Assembly (NCBI RefSeq): GCF_900231165.1
Contig: NZ_LT960614.1
Coordinates: 4,279,501 to 4,343,500 of the forward strand
DNA: 64,000 nucleotides
Source: Hartmannibacter diazotrophicus
Lineage (GTDB): Bacteria; Pseudomonadota; Alphaproteobacteria; Rhizobiales; Pleomorphomonadaceae
Direction of reading: 5' to 3'
The position numbers and the translations under genes are program-made. The notes under the pieces were generated by a model that was given only the letters and a program-made list of their open reading frames with translations, had not been told where the DNA came from and did no database searches. Shown in pieces: positions 8,810-17,465 of the stretch (position 1 is the first letter of the stretch; every line of letters begins with the position of its first letter).

Positions 8810-10486
8810 ATGAGCCTTCAACCGAATTTCAGCGACAGCAGCAGCGATGTCCTCGAAACGCTCGGGACGGCCGTTGAAGCGATCGACGCGCTCGTGGCCG
8901 CGGCCCGCAAAGCCGTGGCGGCCAAGGTCACCGTCGGCGGCCGCATCGATGGCAGCGCGCTGGAGCGCGAGCAGCGCGCGACCCACGGCCTTGCCTGGCT
9001 TGCCACCTATCGCGAAAGCCTGTCCCAGCTCGATGCCTATCGCACGCGTCTTTCCGCCGAGGGCCGCTTCGGCGAGACCGAACGTCTCCTGGTCCTGATC
9101 GGCGCTGGCGAATATCTGGCGCAGATCTTCGGCGGCATTCCCATGAACCAGGGCGAATTCGTTCGCCTTGGTGATCTCGGAGTCGATGCGGCAACCGCCG
9201 CCGCGGCCCGCACGGCCGACGTCGAGGCCCTGATCGCGGCCGGCTGCGCACCCACGCCGCGCGCCGCGCTTGTCGACGCCATGCGCAAGAAGACCGAGGC
9301 GGAGATCGTCGGCGACAGCGGCCTTGACGAGACCATGGAAGCCTTCCGGGCCGAAATGCGCCGCTTTGCCGAGGAAGAGGTGCTTCCGCATGCCCACGAG
9401 TGGCATCTGGCGAATGCCTATATCCCGATGGAGGTGATCGACAAGCTCGCCGAACTCGGCGTCTTCGGCCTCACCATTCCTGAGGAATACGGCGGGCTCG
9501 GCCTTGGCAAGGAATCCATGTGCGTCGTCTCCGAGGAATTGTCTCGGGCCTATATCGGCGTCGGCTCGCTCGGCACGCGCTCCGAGATCGCCGCCGAACT
9601 GATCCTCGGCGGCGGCACGGAAGACCAGAAGCAGGAATGGCTGCCCAAGATCGCCAGCGGCGAGGTGCTTCCGACGGCCGTCTTCACCGAGCCGAACACC
9701 GGCTCCGACCTTGGCTCGCTGCGCACCCGCGCCGTCAAGGACGGTGACGTCTACAAGGTGACCGGCAACAAGACCTGGATCACCCATCCGGTCCGCGCCG
9801 ACCTGATGACGCTGCTCACCCGCACCAACCCGGACGAGCCCGGATATCGCGGCCTTTCCATGTTCCTGGCGCCCAAACCGCGCGGTACGGACGAGACCCC
9901 CTTCCCGGCCGAGGGCATGTCCGGCGGCGAGATCGAGGTGCTCGGCTATCGCGGCATGAAGGAATACGAGATCGCCTTCGACGGCTTCGAGGTCCCCGCC
10001 GCCAACCTCCTCGGCGGCGTCGAGGGCCAGGGCTTCAAGCAGCTCATGCAGACCTTCGAGAGCGCCCGCATCCAGACGGCGGCCCGCGCCGTCGGCGTCG
10101 CGCAATCGGCCTTCGACATCGGCCTCAAATATGCCGAGGAGCGCATCCAGTTCGGCAAGGCGCTGGTCAATTTCCCGCGCGTTGCCGACAAGCTGGCGAT
10201 GATGGCCGTGGAGATCAACATCGCCCGCCAGCTCACCTATTTCTCCGCCCGCGAGAAGGACGAGGGGCTGCGCTGCGATCTGGAGGCCGGAATGGCGAAG
10301 CTGCTCGGCGCCCGCGTCGCCTGGGCGGCGGCGGACAATGCGCTGCAGATCCACGGCGGCAACGGCTTTGCCCTCGAATACCAGATCAGCCGCGTCCTTT
10401 GCGACGCCCGCATCCTCAACATCTTCGAGGGCGCCGGCGAAATTCAGGCGCAGGTCATCGCCCGCCGCCTGCTCGACGAGGCCTGA
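8810..10486 (+). CDS. mcd: (2S)-methylsuccinyl-CoA dehydrogenase
   Basis: This 558-residue flavoprotein is longer than ordinary acyl-CoA dehydrogenases because of an N-terminal extension of about 170 residues, the mark of Mcd. It oxidises (2S)-methylsuccinyl-CoA to mesaconyl-CoA in the ethylmalonyl-CoA pathway. The dehydrogenase core begins near residue 172 (METFRAEMRRFAEEEV-like) and has FGLTIPEEYGG, the FAD and substrate region AVFTEPNTGSDLGS, and NKTWITH. The C-terminal segment IFEGAGEIQAQ carries the expected catalytic Glu. Its location 4 kb from ecm and 6.6 kb from ccr strongly supports this role over a fatty-acid dehydrogenase. Electrons would pass to ETF, which is not in the window. 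Confidence 0.93.
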   Translation: MSLQPNFSDSSSDVLETLGTAVEAIDALVAAARKAVAAKVTVGGRIDGSALEREQRATHGLAWLATYRESLSQLDAYRTRLSAEGRFGETERLLVLIGAGEYLAQIFGGIPMNQGEFVRLGDLGVDAATAAAARTADVEALIAAGCAPTPRAALVDAMRKKTEAEIVGDSGLDETMEAFRAEMRRFAEEEVLPHAHEWHLANAYIPMEVIDKLAELGVFGLTIPEEYGGLGLGKESMCVVSEELSRAYIGVGSLGTRSEIAAELILGGGTEDQKQEWLPKIASGEVLPTAVFTEPNTGSDLGSLRTRAVKDGDVYKVTGNKTWITHPVRADLMTLLTRTNPDEPGYRGLSMFLAPKPRGTDETPFPAEGMSGGEIEVLGYRGMKEYEIAFDGFEVPAANLLGGVEGQGFKQLMQTFESARIQTAARAVGVAQSAFDIGLKYAEERIQFGKALVNFPRVADKLAMMAVEINIARQLTYFSAREKDEGLRCDLEAGMAKLLGARVAWAAADNALQIHGGNGFALEYQISRVLCDARILNIFEGAGEIQAQVIARRLLDEA

Positions 10487-10583
10487 GACGCAGCGGTCGG
10501 ACGAAGCCTGCGCGATTGAGCCGGCTGGACGTTTCGCCCGGCCGGCCTATCTGCAAGGTGTTTGAAGATCAGGAGCTTGCACC

Positions 10584-11087
10584 TTGGCGGACCTTGCCCG
10601 TCCCTCGCCCGTGAAGAATTTTGGCGCTTTCCTCGTCTGCCTCGCCCTCTGCGCCGCGGCAGGCGTGATCGGCAGCGCGGCGACGCTGCCGGAGATTCCC
10701 GGCTGGTATGCCTCGTTGCAAAAGCCGCCCTTCAATCCGCCGAACTGGGTTTTCGGCCCGGTCTGGACCTTTCTCTATATCCTGATGGCCTTTTCGCTCT
10801 GGCGCGTCTGGCGGGCCGGGCCGAATGCGCCGGGCAGACGGCGCGCGATCGGCCTCTTTCTCGCACAATTGGTGCTGAACGCTCTCTGGTCGGTCGTCTT
10901 CTTCGGCCTCCACAGCCCGGCCGGCGGCCTTGTCGTCATCGTCCTTCTGATCGGCACCCTGGTGCTGACGATGCGGGCCTTCTGGCCCATCAACCGCACG
11001 GCGGCGCACCTGCTCGTTTCCTATCTGGTGTGGGTCGCCTTCGCCAGCCTGCTTAATGCCTCGATCCTGTGGCTCAACGGGCCCTGA
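10584..11087 (+). CDS. tspO: TspO/MBR family protein
   Basis: This 167-residue membrane protein has five hydrophobic helices. It carries the tryptophan-rich family motifs WYASLQKPPFNPPNWVFGPVW and QLVLNALWSVVFFG. TspO proteins bind porphyrins and cholesterol-like ligands and act in tetrapyrrole and stress responses; in Rhodobacter, TspO modulates photosynthesis gene expression. The start is a TTG at 10584, with AGGAG 8 bp upstream. It follows mcd by 97 bp on the same strand and could be read through from it. Confidence 0.93.
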   Translation: MADLARPSPVKNFGAFLVCLALCAAAGVIGSAATLPEIPGWYASLQKPPFNPPNWVFGPVWTFLYILMAFSLWRVWRAGPNAPGRRRAIGLFLAQLVLNALWSVVFFGLHSPAGGLVVIVLLIGTLVLTMRAFWPINRTAAHLLVSYLVWVAFASLLNASILWLNGP

Positions 11088-11125
11088 AGGCCGCTGGCCC
11101 AACATCAGGCGTCGCCCCGGCGCGC

Positions 11126-11155
11126 CTGTCGCCAAACCTGTCAAGAGCCTGTCAG
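11126..11155 (+). promoter_or_regulatory. Pho-box-like triple direct repeat
   Basis: CTGTCGC (11126), CTGTCAA (11138) and CTGTCAG (11149) occur in the same orientation at 12- and 11-bp steps. The last two match the PhoB half-site CTGTCA with the normal 11-bp period, giving a near-complete Pho box. A further single CTGTCAT is at 11219. The next gene on this strand is the secreted phosphoesterase-like protein at 11286. No clear -10 sits at the ideal distance, so PhoB control is an inference. Confidence 0.55.
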
Positions 11156-11285
11156 GAATGCCGGAAATCCTTGTGCAACAGCACGGAAAGCCGGCATCGG
11201 GATCGTAAGGCAACATAACTGTCATGGAGCCATCCTAGCGTCCGCACCGCCCGATCCATTCGGTGAACAGACGACAGGAAAAATC

Positions 11286-12332
11286 ATGACAGCACCCAGC
11301 CTTCGCATCGCGCTTGCCGCGACCGTCTCCCTTTTGGCCGGCGTCCTGACCGCCGGCACGGCCGGAGCGGCCGAGGCGCCCTATTCGATCGGCCTTTGGG
11401 GCGACATGCCCTACGCCAAGTCCGGCGACCAGCCGCGGATCCCCGCTCTCATCGACTCGATCAACGCCTCCGACATCGAATTCTCGATCTATGACGGCGA
11501 CATCAAGGACGGCAGCTCCAAGTGCACCGACGACGTCTACGACAGCGCACTGAACATGTTCGACAGTCTCAAGAAGCCGGTGATCTACGTGCTCGGCGAC
11601 AACGAGTGGACCGACTGCCACCGCACCAACAATGGCGGCTATGACAACCTCGAGCGCCTCGACCACATCCGCAAGACGATGTTCACGACACCCGGCAGCT
11701 TCGGCCAGGAGAAGATGACGCTGGAGCACCAGGGCAAGCCGGGCGAGAAATACGTCGAGAACACCCGCGTCTCGCGCGGCGGAGCGATGTTCGTCGGCCT
11801 CAATATGCCCGGCAGCAACAACAACAAGGTCAACGACGACAAGGCCTGCACCAAGAAGAGCGACCGGACGCTGGAGCAGTGCGCCGCCGACAACGCCGAA
11901 TGGGCCGAGCGCAATGAGGCCAACATCGCCTGGATGCACGACTCCTTCGAGAAGGCCAAGGCCGAGGGCGACAAGGGCCTGATGATCGTGATCCAGGCCG
12001 ATCCGGGCTTCGACATTCCCGAGACCGAGGACGATGACGAAAGCCGCATGCCCGACCGCGACGGCTATGCCGCCTTCCTCGACGCGCTGATGGCCGAGGC
12101 CGAGGCCTACGACGGCCAGGTCATGCTAGTCCACGGCGACACCCACTTCTTCAAGATGGACAAGCCGCTGCGCAACGCCACGCACATGATCCCCAACATC
12201 ACCCGCGTCGAGACCTTCGGCAGCCCGAACGTGCATTGGCTGAAGGTGGACGTCGATCCCTCGACGCCGGACGTCTTCACGGTGCATCCGATGATCGTCA
12301 AGGCGAACGCCAAGGTCGGCATCACCAACTGA
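11286..12332 (+). CDS. Secreted calcineurin-like phosphoesterase family protein
   Basis: The 348-residue protein has a Sec signal peptide (hydrophobic ALAATVSLLAGVLTAGTAGA, cleavage after about residue 28). Metallophosphatase-like landmarks follow in order: GLWGDMPY, YDGDIKDGSSKC, VLGDNEWTDC and VLVHGDTHFF. These resemble the GDxxD, GDNH/E and GHxH metal-binding blocks, but with GDTH in place of GHxH, so activity is uncertain. Three cysteine-containing loops suggest disulfides in the periplasm. The upstream Pho-box-like repeat points to phosphate-starvation induction. Substrate unknown; it could be a phosphatase, nuclease or phytase-like enzyme. Confidence 0.72.
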   Translation: MTAPSLRIALAATVSLLAGVLTAGTAGAAEAPYSIGLWGDMPYAKSGDQPRIPALIDSINASDIEFSIYDGDIKDGSSKCTDDVYDSALNMFDSLKKPVIYVLGDNEWTDCHRTNNGGYDNLERLDHIRKTMFTTPGSFGQEKMTLEHQGKPGEKYVENTRVSRGGAMFVGLNMPGSNNNKVNDDKACTKKSDRTLEQCAADNAEWAERNEANIAWMHDSFEKAKAEGDKGLMIVIQADPGFDIPETEDDDESRMPDRDGYAAFLDALMAEAEAYDGQVMLVHGDTHFFKMDKPLRNATHMIPNITRVETFGSPNVHWLKVDVDPSTPDVFTVHPMIVKANAKVGITN

Positions 12333-12372
12333 TCCGGTCCCCGGCTTAGATCTGAACGACTAGACCTGAACG

Positions 12373-12417
12373 AAAAAAGGCCCGGAGCGGCGGATCGTCA
12401 TCCGCTGCTCCGGGCCT
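12373..12417 (-). terminator. Rho-independent terminator of leuB
   Basis: A 17-bp stem (12378-12394 with 12401-12417, one G-T pair) with a 6-base loop precedes six T residues in the minus-strand transcript (AAAAAA at 12373-12378). It lies 33 bp past the leuB stop and also faces the end of the convergent phosphoesterase gene. Confidence 0.85.
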
Positions 12418-12450
12418 CTGTCATTCATGCGAAGCGGTGAAGGACGACGC

Positions 12451-13557
12451 TCAGAAGCTCGCCTGGAAGGCCTTGAGCACGGCGGCGCCCATGTCCTTGG
12501 TGCCGACCGTCGCCTCGCCCTTGGCGGCGATGTCGCCGGTGCGCAGGCCATCGGCCAGGACCTTGGCGATGGCGGCTTCCAGCTTGTTGGCTTCCTCGAT
12601 CATGCCGAAGGAATAGCGCAGCGCCATCGCGAGCGAGCCGATCATCGCGATCGGGTTGGCGACGCCCTTGCCGGTGATGTCCGGGGCCGAGCCGTGCACG
12701 GGCTCGTAGAGCGCCTTGCGGCTGCCGGTCTTGGCGTCTTCCGCACCCAGCGAAGCCGACGGCAGCATGCCGAGCGAGCCGGTCAGCATCGCGGCGGCGT
12801 CGGACAGGATGTCGCCGAAGAGGTTGTCGGTGACGATGACGTCGAACTGCTTCGGATTGCGCACGAGCTGCATGGCGCAGTTGTCGGCGAGGATGTGGGT
12901 GAGCTGGACGTCCGCATATTCTTCGGCGTGGACGCGGGTGACGACTTCCTTCCAGAGCACGCCGGAACGCATCACGTTGTGCTTTTCGGACGAGAAGACG
13001 TGGTTGCGGCGGGTCTTGGCAAGCTCGAAGGCGACGCGGGCGATGCGTTCGATTTCCGGCGTCGTGTAGACCTGCGTGTCGACAGCGCGCTTGTCGCCGT
13101 TCTCAAGCGTCACGATCTCCTTCGGCGTGCCGAAATAGGTGCCGCCGGTGAGCTCGCGCACGATGAGGATGTCGAGGCCCTCGACAACCTCGCGCTTGAG
13201 GCTCGATGCGTCGGCCAGCGCCGGATAGCAGATCGCCGGGCGCAGGTTGGCGAAGAGGTCGAGATCCTTGCGCAGGCGCAGAAGACCGGCTTCCGGGCGA
13301 TGCTCATACGGCACCTTGTCCCACTTCGGTCCGCCGACGGCGCCGAAGAGGATGGCGTCCGCCGCCATCGCCTTTTCCATGTCGCCTTCGGAGATCGACA
13401 CCTGGTGCGCGTCGTAGGCGGCGCCGCCGACGAGGCCCTCGTCCGTCTCGAACTTGGCAAGGCCGGCCGAGTTCATCCAGTCGATGATGGCCTTCACCTC
13501 GGCCATGATTTCGGGGCCGATGCCGTCGCCGGGCAGCAGGAAGAGTTTCTTGGACAT
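12451..13557 (-). CDS. leuB: 3-isopropylmalate dehydrogenase
   Basis: The enzyme (368 residues) oxidatively decarboxylates 3-isopropylmalate with NAD+ in leucine biosynthesis. The start [16 protein letters not shown] at 13557 is the usual family start; the longer frame upstream is not conserved-looking. Landmarks are [10 protein letters not shown] (about residue 80), the substrate-arginine region [12 protein letters not shown], and the C-terminal [16 protein letters not shown] metal and NAD block. It is monocistronic with its own terminator. leuC lies 43 kb away in this window. Confidence 0.97.
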   Translation of the reverse strand: MSKKLFLLPGDGIGPEIMAEVKAIIDWMNSAGLAKFETDEGLVGGAAYDAHQVSISEGDMEKAMAADAILFGAVGGPKWDKVPYEHRPEAGLLRLRKDLDLFANLRPAICYPALADASSLKREVVEGLDILIVRELTGGTYFGTPKEIVTLENGDKRAVDTQVYTTPEIERIARVAFELAKTRRNHVFSSEKHNVMRSGVLWKEVVTRVHAEEYADVQLTHILADNCAMQLVRNPKQFDVIVTDNLFGDILSDAAAMLTGSLGMLPSASLGAEDAKTGSRKALYEPVHGSAPDITGKGVANPIAMIGSLAMALRYSFGMIEEANKLEAAIAKVLADGLRTGDIAAKGEATVGTKDMGAAVLKAFQASF

Positions 13558-13739
13558 TGCGGACGTTTCCCGTTGAAGGAGCTTCTGGAAGGTCGCCCCA
13601 CGGGAGCGGCTCCGCCCGCGCGCGACGATATCGGCGCTCCCGTTACCGCGAAGACGCCCGGCTGGCAAGTCGGACGCCGAAGCGCAGGTGTTTCAACGCA
13701 AGGCCCCGGCGGCTCCGTCCAGCCGTCAACGCCCTCGGA

Positions 13740-14399
13740 TCAGAACCCGCTGAAGGGGCCGAAGTCGCCGGTGTCCGGATCGAGCACATGCAGTTCGCCG
13801 AGGCCGACATCGAACCAGGCGCCGTGGAGCTTCAGGTTGCCCTTGCCCGTGCGGATCTTCACGCAGGGGAAGGTCATCAGGTTTTCCAGCGACCTGCGCA
13901 CGACGTCATGTTCCAGCCGTGTCTGCTTCTGGTCTTCCGGCACGGAGGCATCGGCGCGTACCCGGTCCGCCTCGGGGGTTACCAGCGACATCCAGCGGCC
14001 GATAAAGTCGGTCGAGGTCAGCGGCGCGGGATTGGTGAGGGCCGCGTGCACGCCGCCGCAGCGGCCGTGGCCCATCACCACCACATGCTTGACCCTGAGC
14101 GCGACGATGGCGAACTCCAGCGCCGCCGAGGTGCCGTGGTGCACCTGGTCCGGCTGATACGGCGGGATGAGGTTGGCGACATTGCGCACGACGAAGATTT
14201 CGCCCGGCCCGGCATCGAAGATGACTTCCGGCGAGACCCGGCTGTCGCAGCAGCCGATGATCATGATCTCCGGCTGCTGTCCCGTCTCCGCAAGACACTT
14301 GAAGCGGCTCTGCTCGGTCGGAAAGCGGCTGTCGCGAAACGACTTGTAGCCGCTGACGAGACGATCCGGAAAGCTTGCCGGCAAATCGATCACACTCAT
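13740..14399 (-). CDS. Beta-class carbonic anhydrase
   Basis: The 219-residue enzyme interconverts CO2 and bicarbonate. Zinc ligands are visible as the CxDSR motif (GCCDSR, about residue 49) and HxxC (GHGRCGG, about residue 110), so the active site is complete. No signal peptide is present, so it is cytosolic. It lies between leuB and DUF429 on the same strand, with 182- and 205-bp gaps suggesting its own promoter. A link to supplying CO2 for the carboxylase Ccr is possible but speculative. Confidence 0.95.
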   Translation of the reverse strand: MSVIDLPASFPDRLVSGYKSFRDSRFPTEQSRFKCLAETGQQPEIMIIGCCDSRVSPEVIFDAGPGEIFVVRNVANLIPPYQPDQVHHGTSAALEFAIVALRVKHVVVMGHGRCGGVHAALTNPAPLTSTDFIGRWMSLVTPEADRVRADASVPEDQKQTRLEHDVVRRSLENLMTFPCVKIRTGKGNLKLHGAWFDVGLGELHVLDPDTGDFGPFSGF

Positions 14400-14604
14400 C
14401 GTGAGGAACCTCGTGACAGTAAAAACCCGGACGACGTCTAAGCAGTTTTACGGAAGCCGGCAAGGCCGGATGCTGCGCTGCAATGTCGCCATTTCGGACG
14501 ATTCCAGTGCGGTGCCCGCTCACGCGCATTCACATGACTGGGCCTGGCGCCGCTCTGCGCTCCTGAATTTGGAGCACAATGCATTCGCTTCAATAGGTTG
14601 CGCT

Positions 14605-15360
14605 CTAGGCCCAGATCGCGATCCTCAGCCCATGGGCATCGTAAATGTCCTCTTGCGGGAACGGACGCGCAAGGCCGCGCGCGATCCGTGATGCAATGGC
14701 CGCACAGGCGCAGGCATCGACGAAATCATCGCCGGCAGCCCCGCGCGGCGGCTTCTGCGAGAGGAAATCACTCGAAAATCCGCTTGCCTCCAGAAGCTGG
14801 CGCCGTTCATCGAGCCCCGCCGGATTGACGGAACCCTTGATCTTCTTCGGCAGCGACATCGCCCGTTCGCCGTTGAGCCGCCAGAAGGCGACCTCGGGGT
14901 GGACCTCATGGACCCGCTCTTGCAGACCGGTATCGGCGCGCAGCAACGCGTCGATCTCGCGGATTTTCGGGAAAAGATGAAAGGCCTGCTTGGACACCTT
15001 GCGCGGCGGATCGGAGGTGGCGAGCGCGACGCGGCAGGCTTCGCGATAGTCCTCGCATGCGACGGCGGATCGCGAAGGCACGGAAAAGACGCTCGACTGC
15101 CGCTCGCCGAGCAGCGGCCGGACGGCGACTTCGGCCCCGCGCCCGCCGATGCCGGCCCGGTCGGGCAGACCGATCGGCATATCGACGGCCACGATGCCCG
15201 GAACCTCGCTGCCGAAAAAAACATCGAGGAACTGAGGGACGACACGTGCGATCGGCGGCGCATCGCCCTCCAGGCGTATGGTCACCACCATCCACCCACC
15301 CGGACAGCCATCGACGCCCGCGACCAGACTCGGCCGCGCCGCCGGCGGCTCGTCCGTCAC
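14605..15360 (-). CDS. DUF429 domain protein
   Basis: The 251-residue protein has the DUF429 pattern: an N-terminal VAGVDGCPGGW strand-turn that looks like an RNase H-fold nucleotide-binding start, VAVDMPIGLPD, and a late DDFVDACACAAIA acidic motif. The fold suggests a nuclease or phosphotransferase of the ribonuclease-H/ASKHA type, but no function has been shown that I know of. It starts with GTG overlapping the pdxY stop (GTGA), so it is translationally coupled to pdxY. Confidence 0.85.
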   Translation of the reverse strand: MTDEPPAARPSLVAGVDGCPGGWMVVTIRLEGDAPPIARVVPQFLDVFFGSEVPGIVAVDMPIGLPDRAGIGGRGAEVAVRPLLGERQSSVFSVPSRSAVACEDYREACRVALATSDPPRKVSKQAFHLFPKIREIDALLRADTGLQERVHEVHPEVAFWRLNGERAMSLPKKIKGSVNPAGLDERRQLLEASGFSSDFLSQKPPRGAAGDDFVDACACAAIASRIARGLARPFPQEDIYDAHGLRIAIWA

Positions 15361-16268
15361 CGGATCTCCTCGGTTTCGCGCGGCACCGCCAGACGCCGGA
15401 CGTCCACCATCGCCATCGGATGAACGAACCGGTCCTGGCTGCCGACGAGGTCAAGCTCGTCCTCGCCGGTATGCGCCGAGCGGATCAGAACCTCGTAGGT
15501 GCCGGCCACCGCATGGCGCAGCGCCGTTTCGGCCGGCACCTTGGCGAGCAGCTTGTCGAGCAGCAGCGCGGCGAAGACATCGCCCGTGCCGCTGAAGACA
15601 TGAGACCCCTCGGGCGGCGGCAGCCTGTTGTTCTCCGCGACCAGCACCTGATCGCTGGCGCTCTCACCGCCGTCCACCAGAAGCGTCGCGATCTTGCCCC
15701 GCAGCATCGCCGGAACGGACGTGACCGCCACCCGCGCCGGGCCGAGCGCCCGCGCGACCTGCACCACCTCCGTGACCGACGACACAGACCGGCCGGAAAG
15801 CCAGCCAAGCTCGGTGATGTTCGGCGTCACGAGGTCGGCGAGCGGCAAGAGTTCGTCGCGCACGGCCTGCCCCGTCGCCTCCGGAACATAGAGGCCGCCT
15901 TCGTCGCCGATCACCGGATCGCAGAGAAAGAGCGCCGACGGGTTGACCGCCTTCAGCGCCCTGACGAGCCCTGCGATGGGCGCCGCCTGCGATCCGGAGC
16001 CGAGATAACCGCTGACGATCGCGCCGACATTGGGAAGCCACGGCGCACGGCCGAGGTCCGCCAGCATCGCCGCGAAATCGTCCGGCGACGGCTCGATCCG
16101 CGTCGCAAGCCCGTGCCCCGGGTGCCAGGGCAAGAGCACCGTCGGCACGAACCAGACCCGGTGCCCGAGGCGCTCGAACACGAAATCGGCCCGGCCGCCG
16201 ACCGAGCCCCGCGCGACCTGCGAGGAGATGACGATGATTTCGGACGGAGGCGGGGATTGATCGGTCAT
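15357..16268 (-). CDS. pdxY: Pyridoxal kinase
   Basis: The 303-residue protein is a ribokinase-fold pyridoxal kinase that makes PLP from salvaged pyridoxal. Family features are an early VISSQVARGSVGG, CDPVIGDEGGLYVPE in the middle, LVTPNITELGWLSG, and the ATP-site GSHVFSGTGDVFAALLLDKL with the catalytic Asp (about residue 220). It heads a two-gene unit with DUF429. The region upstream is the low-GC island, so the promoter must lie within the short 16269-16354 stretch or beyond. Confidence 0.93.
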   Translation of the reverse strand: MTDQSPPPSEIIVISSQVARGSVGGRADFVFERLGHRVWFVPTVLLPWHPGHGLATRIEPSPDDFAAMLADLGRAPWLPNVGAIVSGYLGSGSQAAPIAGLVRALKAVNPSALFLCDPVIGDEGGLYVPEATGQAVRDELLPLADLVTPNITELGWLSGRSVSSVTEVVQVARALGPARVAVTSVPAMLRGKIATLLVDGGESASDQVLVAENNRLPPPEGSHVFSGTGDVFAALLLDKLLAKVPAETALRHAVAGTYEVLIRSAHTGEDELDLVGSQDRFVHPMAMVDVRRLAVPRETEEIR

Positions 16269-16354
16269 GCTCGGGCAATATGAACGTTGAAGGGACTGCC
16301 GGCTTCATAGAGCCTGCGCGAACCGATGGCCAGCGGACTTGATGTCTTGGCCTC

Positions 16355-16545
16355 TTATCGTCGCTGCCAAGGTCCCTCAAAAATCATTGCCGCTCTATCC
16401 TGATCGCTGACAAACAGTTTCAGCTTGAGCTGATAAAAGGCCTGAATGATCTGGACAAGAAGAAGATGCGCCGGAACGAAGAGCAGGAATATGAACAAAT
16501 CACGGGCATCCGGATGGCTCAAGAACGACCACGCCCTGTAAGAGC
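16355..16545 (-). pseudogene. Out-of-frame C-terminal continuation of the membrane protein
   Basis: Directly after the stop region of the membrane protein, another frame reads RAWSFLSHPDARDLFIFLLF, then VPAHLLLVQIIQAFYQLKLK, and ends at a TAA at 16355. It has a further membrane helix and the same low-GC composition. It looks like the missing C-terminus of one gene of about 250 residues. A single indel would join the two parts. Real decay and sequencing error cannot be separated here. Confidence 0.4.
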
Positions 16546-17112
16546 GATGAGTAGGCCCGCCTTCGGCAAGTAAGGCAACGGGATGTAAAGCAGCAAAATC
16601 AAGGAACAGGTCAGCACAACCCCCAATACGCACCACCATGGATAAGCCAAAAGAATGTAAGGCTTTTTAGGAATATTTGGAGAAAGCTCCACAAAATCAT
16701 AGATGACGACCAAAAGGGCTCCATAGGACAGATAAGTTATCAGAAAAGAATTGTAGAGAGCGGAGTAATGCTGCTTCATGATGCGAAGCTCCATTCCGTC
16801 ACCCAGAGGAACTTCGAGATTGATACGCCCCATCGAGGACGTCAGGAAATATACGGAAAAATCCATCGAAAAATCTGGAATAAGTAGAAATATAACAAAC
16901 ACAACCACTTCCAGAGCGATCAAAAACCAGAGAAAAAAACCTGCAAATTCCAAATCTGTTTTCTCTGATTTCTCCTTCCTGAAAATAAGCGCCCAAATTA
17001 AAATGAATGTAGACCCAAAGAGAAATATTAACTTCGGGATTATCGCCCCAATGAAAATCGATGCGACCAAGGCAACAAAATAAACTGGAATTCTGCTTAC
17101 AGCATAGCTCAA
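16519..17112 (-). CDS. Low-GC multi-pass membrane protein of unknown function (probably truncated by frameshift)
   Basis: The intact frame gives 197 residues with about five hydrophobic segments (VYFVALVASIFIGAI, FILIWALIF, FLWFLIALEVVVFVIFLL, FLITYLSYGALLVVI, WWCVLGVVLTCSLILLLYI). I do not recognise the family. Base composition is much richer in A and T than all neighbours, which suggests recent transfer. The frame ends LLIALTGRGRS at 16519. A hydrophobic continuation exists in another frame down to 16355, so the gene may be frameshifted or the read may carry an indel near 16530-16560. No partner genes mark its role. Confidence 0.55.
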   Translation of the reverse strand: MSYAVSRIPVYFVALVASIFIGAIIPKLIFLFGSTFILIWALIFRKEKSEKTDLEFAGFFLWFLIALEVVVFVIFLLIPDFSMDFSVYFLTSSMGRINLEVPLGDGMELRIMKQHYSALYNSFLITYLSYGALLVVIYDFVELSPNIPKKPYILLAYPWWCVLGVVLTCSLILLLYIPLPYLPKAGLLIALTGRGRS

Positions 17113-17465
17113 GAGCCGCCTCCCCGATAGAAAATCACGCCTTTCATGAGTTGGGAGGCTTCACCGAAGCTACCTAAGATTGCGTCAAGGAATTCCCGAA
17201 ATTTCGCAAATATCAGGCTTTTCTATCCGGAAGTCCGGCATGGGAATGTCTCATCCTATTTCGGCGCAACCAGTTGAAATAGCGGAAGCTGAATTGAACG
17301 GAACATGCATGGCGGCGGTCTTTTCGGCCGGCAGACTGACGCGTCAGGCAACCACACTCCCATGGTCGCGGAGGTAAGGACACAGGTCCTTCTGAACCCA
17401 GGTTGAACAGAATTGAGCCGTTGGCGCTTGGCGCTCGCCCCTGCCCCCGGATTGCAAATATGCCC
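17113..17465. other. Gene-free stretch at the edge of the low-GC island
   Basis: These 353 bases show no convincing coding frame. The short plus-strand frame near 17180-17377 has no ribosome-binding site or family-like content. The left part is A/T-rich like the island and the right part returns to high GC, so the island boundary falls at roughly 17250-17300. I see no attachment-site repeat or tRNA. Confidence 0.4.

Noticed and set aside
8660-10354. A 564-codon minus-strand open frame over mcd
   Set aside because: Antisense shadow of a full-length acyl-CoA dehydrogenase; no recognisable motif.
12427-14157. A 576-codon plus-strand open frame over leuB and the carbonic anhydrase
   Set aside because: Crosses two real minus-strand genes and their terminator; composition is shadow-like.
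17180-17377. A 65-codon plus-strand frame in the island border
   Set aside because: No ribosome-binding site, no motif, and spans the composition boundary.
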